Below, one piece after another: positions 59,875 through 64,000 of a stretch of 64,000 bases of DNA (within the stretch, counting starts at the first letter, position 1; every line of letters begins with the position of its first letter). Position numbers and translations under genes: made by a program. Origin of the DNA: Tulasnella sp. 424 (taxonomy: Eukaryota > Basidiomycota > Agaricomycetes > Cantharellales > Tulasnellaceae). The notes under the pieces are model-generated. The model ran no database searches. It saw nothing but the letters and a program-made list of their open reading frames with translations, and was not told where the DNA came from. The stretch is from the NCBI GenBank assembly GCA_019633425.1, contig WSUB01000055.1:164462-228461 (forward strand), given 5' to 3'.

Positions 59875-60862
59875 CTGTTGGTGAATGCATGTAATGAGAA
59901 AGTGGTCGTTCAGGATGGGCAGATGTTTGATTTGAATTCATGACTGTTTTGCTACGTGTTTCTAGAATGCGGCTTTGGAGTGGTTGGAAAGACTGAGGGT
60001 TGATAGGACCTCTGTTCAGACGGTGGATTTCGGTGATTCGCCTAGTTAGTAGTCCCACGTATCCCTAAAGGACTGGAGAGACAAGACTGCAGGAAGGTGC
60101 ACGAATTTCCTTCTTTCAATGGCCTAGACACCGCTTGCGTGACTGAGGAGCTGGGTGATCCCTGCTAGCGGCGCGGCGTGAACGTCTGCGGAGAAGTCGG
60201 GAAAGCGAGGGCGGGGAAAATAAGGTTCTGGCCCATGCACACGTCGAGCACGCTTGCCCTTGTTTGGCCGCAGATCCCTAGCCGCAGATTTCTGTTGTCT
60301 ACCAGCTGAGGCTCGCGGATGCGCATTGTCAGATCTTTTAATCACAAATACGATGCTATGAGCATCTGGGCCGGCGGTGAAATGTGGTGAAAAGTTCGAT
60401 GCGCCGTGAGAGGCTGTCGCCGACGTATAGAGATTGATGACCACTGCAGAGATACTTCAGGCTGGATGACATGAATTTCCTGACCAACGCGGTCATATGG
60501 CTAATACACGGCACATAAATTCCGGAATTATTTGTGATGGATCTATTAGCGTTTGGTCTCAGCCTCAAAGTTGCGAAATAATGCTCTGAACGAGAGTGCT
60601 GACGAGCCAGAGGCTAGCGAGCCTAAAACACGGTTTCGTAGTCCTACATTGAGGTTTCTGGCACTGGAATGCCGCCCCAAAACAAATAAAGCTCCACCTC
60701 CCGAGCTGTGTTGTTGAACGCGCTTGGCTTTGTTTGCCGCTGTGATTTAAATCCTGACCGCCGTTCACTACCACAGCATTCCCCACCGTGACTCTGCAAG
60801 GTATGTTGGGTTTGCAACATGAGTAACCAGCCATAGCCATTCGATTTATACGAATATTGCAG
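59875..60862. other. Intergenic: gene X upstream region
   Basis: From about 60240 it matches the block at 22160–22769 in copy A. A probable leader intron runs from GTATGTTGGG (about 60800) to TTGCAG at 60862, just before the gene X ATG. No coding sequence is supported. Confidence 0.5.
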
Positions 60863-63409
60863 ATGAGACGAGATTCGTCCATGTGGAAGGATCTCCAAGA
60901 CACCGACCTCGCCCTCCTAGCTGACCACGCTACTTGGGTCCCTAGCTTATCCGCAATCCAGTGTATAGAAACACTGGCTACGGTATGGTATCTATCTGCC
61001 TACTCTGATGAACTACTTCAACTGAATATTCTTATAAAGGACGCGTTTCCCAACCGGAACCATCTCGGCTTTGCAGTAACAGCTACTCGGCTCCGGGTGC
61101 TTGAGGACATGTCAATTATAATATTCACTCGCCCGACCGCTCAGCACAAAATAAGCTTGCTTGGGAATCATCTTGATTCTTCATCAGCCCCTTGGCCAGC
61201 GACCGAGTTTGACAAGCGTCTGGTCTTTGTCGACCTCGAAGTGCCTGACCAAACGGGGGCATACTACATTGGAACTTACGTTCGACACCCAAGCAATACC
61301 GACCGGTTTCTCAAACCGGACGAATTCAGCGGGCTCGACAGCTCTGTGAGTACTTTGTAGGCTCCTCGTGTCGCGCTGGACTGAGATCCTCGCTAAGCTC
61401 CAAATGGAGCTCGCCGCGCTTTGGTCCCCTGCAGAAGCATCCCATTCAGAGCGTCAAAACGCGATGCTCGATATTCGGGCCGGCCGTCTCTTCGTGCCCT
61501 GCATCCGCCTTCAGGCAGCTCTGCAGGAGGTGGATGAGGACGTCGACGTGTTGCTTCTTGACGCTGTCGGGCGTGACCACCCCACGCTTGCGCGGTGGGA
61601 TCTAGACCAGCAAGGGCGACCGTATCCAGCAGGCGACGGCAAAGGGCATTATTTGGCCCTAAAAGATCGTATGCTTGCCAAAGAGAGCGACGTAAGTGTA
61701 ATGCATAAACGTGTGCTGGATGCACAGGAGCAGCAATTCGATTTGAGGTCGGAGATCGAAGAGCTGCAACGGATGATCGCGGGCTTGGTCGTCGAAGATA
61801 CGACATGTACGTACCCGTCCTAAATTGAGAGCGGTACGGGATAACAACCTGTTTTCTCATTTAAGCGAACGACCCGGGATTTTCCTCAAAGTCGTCGCTG
61901 AAGAAACGCGGCTCAAGCCATACGGTCCCCGAGCTCGAGGAACCGACATCGTCAATGTCTATCGCACCTCCCCCGCCTGCCGTGGCTGCTTCGAACGACA
62001 ACTTCTCAGAACAATTCGATGTCCCCCCTCCAGCGCATAACGAATCCGAAGCGTTCGAGAGCACAACCCCCCCGAATACGTTTACCTCAGCGTCTCCCGC
62101 TTTTCAGCAATACGCCGAGCTGGCACCGGTACCGGCGGACCTTGAGCAGGGTATTCCTCTCGCCCTGATGAGCTGTGGCTATATGCCGAGGCGTGTAGCC
62201 AAATGTCTGAAGGAGACCTTCGTGAGTCGCAGTCTTACTTGTATCTCCACTCCGTTTCTAACCTGCGCCTTCAGGTTCCTTCATTGACCGCCCCCTCGAG
62301 CGCTCGAAAATCCTATATCGCTGCAAGGAACACCATCTTATGGTTAGACACTGAAGCATCCGGGTACCATCGCTCGCGGGCTCTCCTTCTCCAGGCTCCA
62401 ATTATGGTCGATAGCGAATGGAATGCTCTCAAGCTGAACAGGGGGAGCTGGAGCGACGGAGACCATAAGCACCTCCTCGAACACTACCGGCATCCGCCAT
62501 ACGATGGGACATCATGGCATGGCATGTACGAGAGGGTTACACTTCCCCCGGCACTCTGCTTTCTTCGTCGCGATGCCCTCGAGAGCATTCCACCATCGGT
62601 GCGTTCCGTGTTCCTTGGGTAGAAAGAGCAGCTGGACTGACAAAGGCGTCGGCTTCCCGCTCAGACACGCGTGGCTTTATCCCAATCGGTCCCGGACCAC
62701 CTCCGCGAAGCTTTGAAGAAGCAAATGGACGATGGAATGGCTATTGCTCACGCGCTCCAGAGACAGTTCTTCGGGGTTCCTGGCGTATCCGACGGCGTGG
62801 ACCAGGATGAAAACGACGCCCGGTCCGTTTACCCCATCACCATCTCCTTTGATGAACTTGTTTGGAGCGAGATCATCCAACGCGACATTGTCAAAATCCC
62901 TGTTGCCCTCGTGAAATTCAAGTCGTTGGACTTGGATTCGTTACTCAAGCTACGGCATTTGCGTCAAGGCCCTGGCTATGGACGAACCCTGTTCGTGCTG
63001 AACCCTGACGGAACGCCATACCTGCCGAAGGCTCAGCATATAAGCGTCCTGAAAAGGTATTCTTGTGCCGACGATCTCGTCGACATATGGGCATCAAACT
63101 TGGCCGGAATGCAGACATCATTGAGTCAGCTTTCGTTAAGGCGAGACTCCAAAAAGGTGTGGCGACATCTCCGTTTCGTGTGTTCAGCGTTGCGAGTCTA
63201 ATCCAGCTTTATAGGCAACCTTGCTAGAGTGCCAAGCAAGCTCTTCAGCAAAGAAGCTTAAGTTCGATGGTGCCGACGCTTGGGATTCTTTGCTCGCCAA
63301 CCCGCATCCCACTACCACCGCAGGCCACACGGCCACCTTCTCCCATCGCCTAGCCATCGAACCAGGTTCCAGTGTCGGGCCTTATCGTCATACCCCCCTG
63401 GCCGACTGA
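60863..63409 (+). CDS. Gene X: intact orphan protein, 733 aa, function unknown
   Basis: Seven coding exons join in phase without stops: 60863–60982, 61040–61345, 61398–61806, 61866–62221, 62275–62598, 62665–63156 and 63215–63409. The start is MRRDSSMWKDLQ directly after the leader intron. Recognisable blocks are ALWSPAEASHSERQNAMLDI, a predicted coiled coil (RVLDAQEQQFDLRSEIEELQ), a proline-rich linker (MSIAPPPPAVAASNDNF), SCGYMPRRVAKCLKETF, HYRHPPYDGTSWHGMYERV, FKSLDLDSLLKLRHLRQGPG, YGRTLFVLNPDGTPYLPKAQ and YSCADDLVDIWASNLAGMQT. No known domain, signal peptide or membrane segment is evident. A decayed paralogue lies at 22770–25072. Apparent stops in the unspliced frame, such as the TAG near 62622, fall inside introns. 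Confidence 0.8.
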
Positions 63410-63919
63410 GAGACCACAGCCATTCCATTTACTCTCCTCTCTGTTCTTTCGTTTCCAATTCCCTCCCACTTCTTCTTGATCCACCTACACATTCACATTC
63501 ACAACCACCAACACTATTCTTGTACCAACTGCACTCTTCACTGCACAGCATTCATTTATTCATCCTTTCCCATACAACGCTTTGATATCGTTATCGTGAC
63601 GTTTCATCCTTCCTCGTGATTATTTTGTCGCTTCGCCAGTGTTTGCTCTTTTCGTCGTCTCTTGCTGTCTCTTTATTCTACCATACTCGATACTTAGTCC
63701 GCGTCGACCATTCCTCAGCACTTGATTCTTGCATATAGTCTATGTCAGCCAGCTGTAGTGCCGTAATCTGCAATGCTTGGGTTCCATCCTGCCAATCGTA
63801 AATTTTGTTCACCATTTGGAAGCCTCGACTCGAAAGGGATAAGGGAAGCATACTATCGGGCACTAAAATGGCCAAAAGGCAAAGACGAATGGGACGTCAA
63901 GTCGATGACGCGGGGAAGT
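63410..63919. other. Gene X 3' flank
   Basis: It matches 25073–25650 in copy A, with an internal difference near 63850 where copy A has about 80 extra bases. No gene is seen. Confidence 0.5.
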
Positions 63920-64000
63920 ATCTGAAAATGGCAAAAAGAAAGCGCCGATGAGCGGATGCGAACCCCAGACAGGTCAGAAGCGCAGCCACGTGATGCGGCG
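63920..64000 (-). repeat. SINE-like dispersed repeat, copy 3, running off the window
   Basis: GAAAATGGCAAAAAGAAAG, GCGCCGATGAGCGGATGCGA and ACCCCAGACAGGTCAGAAGC, followed by CACGTGATGCGGCG, match 58376–58450 in the same orientation. The element continues beyond the window end. Confidence 0.75.

Larger units (their letters stand above)
58707..63950. repeat. Segmental duplication copy B
   Basis: Second copy of the 21077–25686 segment in the same orientation. It is bracketed on the left by the repeat ending at 58706 and on the right by the same repeat in direct orientation from about 63920. The middle contains an ORC3 fragment where copy A has the 5' part of the exonuclease-like gene. Confidence 0.85.

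Noticed and set aside
62599..62664. In-frame TAG in gene X copy B
   Set aside because: It lies inside a 66-base intron; the exons on both sides join in phase.

Overview
The window looks like nuclear DNA of a basidiomycete, most likely a mushroom-forming Agaricomycete. Genes are split by many short GT–AG introns (about 45–90 bases), and conserved eukaryotic housekeeping genes lie between lineage-expanded families typical of that group: F-box proteins, a NACHT–WD40 NLR, a kinase–TPR protein and a WW membrane protein. All calls come from reading the sequence; exon junctions were checked for phase where stated. Left part (1–20 kb): a truncated orphan gene, a mitochondrial medium-chain acyl-CoA dehydrogenase, a large NLR whose WD40 propeller is cut by one TGG-to-TGA nonsense codon, a tRNA-Val(AAC), an F-box gene, an IRS4/TAX4-like EH-domain gene, the NMD helicase UPF1 (11 exons, 1081 aa) and a small acidic protein gene. 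Middle part (20–44 kb): an RNase H-fold exonuclease-like gene next to a decayed orphan gene ('gene X copy A'); a 2.6 kb tandem duplication carrying an F-box gene plus the 5' end of a WW-domain membrane protein gene; then the intact WW gene, dynamitin (dynactin p50), a LIN1/CD2BP2-type GYF protein, the kinase–TPR gene bracketed by short direct repeats, proteasome chaperone PAC3 and another F-box gene. Right part (44–57 kb) is ordinary: SDHAF4, a PQ-loop vacuolar transporter, the rRNA methyltransferase NOP2, and a GAC1-like PP1/glycogen targeting subunit with CBM21 and an RVxF motif. End part (57–64 kb): a second copy of the 21–25.7 kb segment. Here the exonuclease-like gene is a truncated fragment, an orphan ORC3 3' piece is present, and gene X is intact (7 coding exons, 733 aa). 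The copy is bracketed by direct copies of a dispersed repeat that has some features of a Pol III-transcribed SINE. The most interesting signal is this segmental duplication with complementary decay: each copy keeps a different one of the two genes. Next come the nonsense codon in the NLR, the repeat-bracketed kinase–TPR locus and the repeat family itself.
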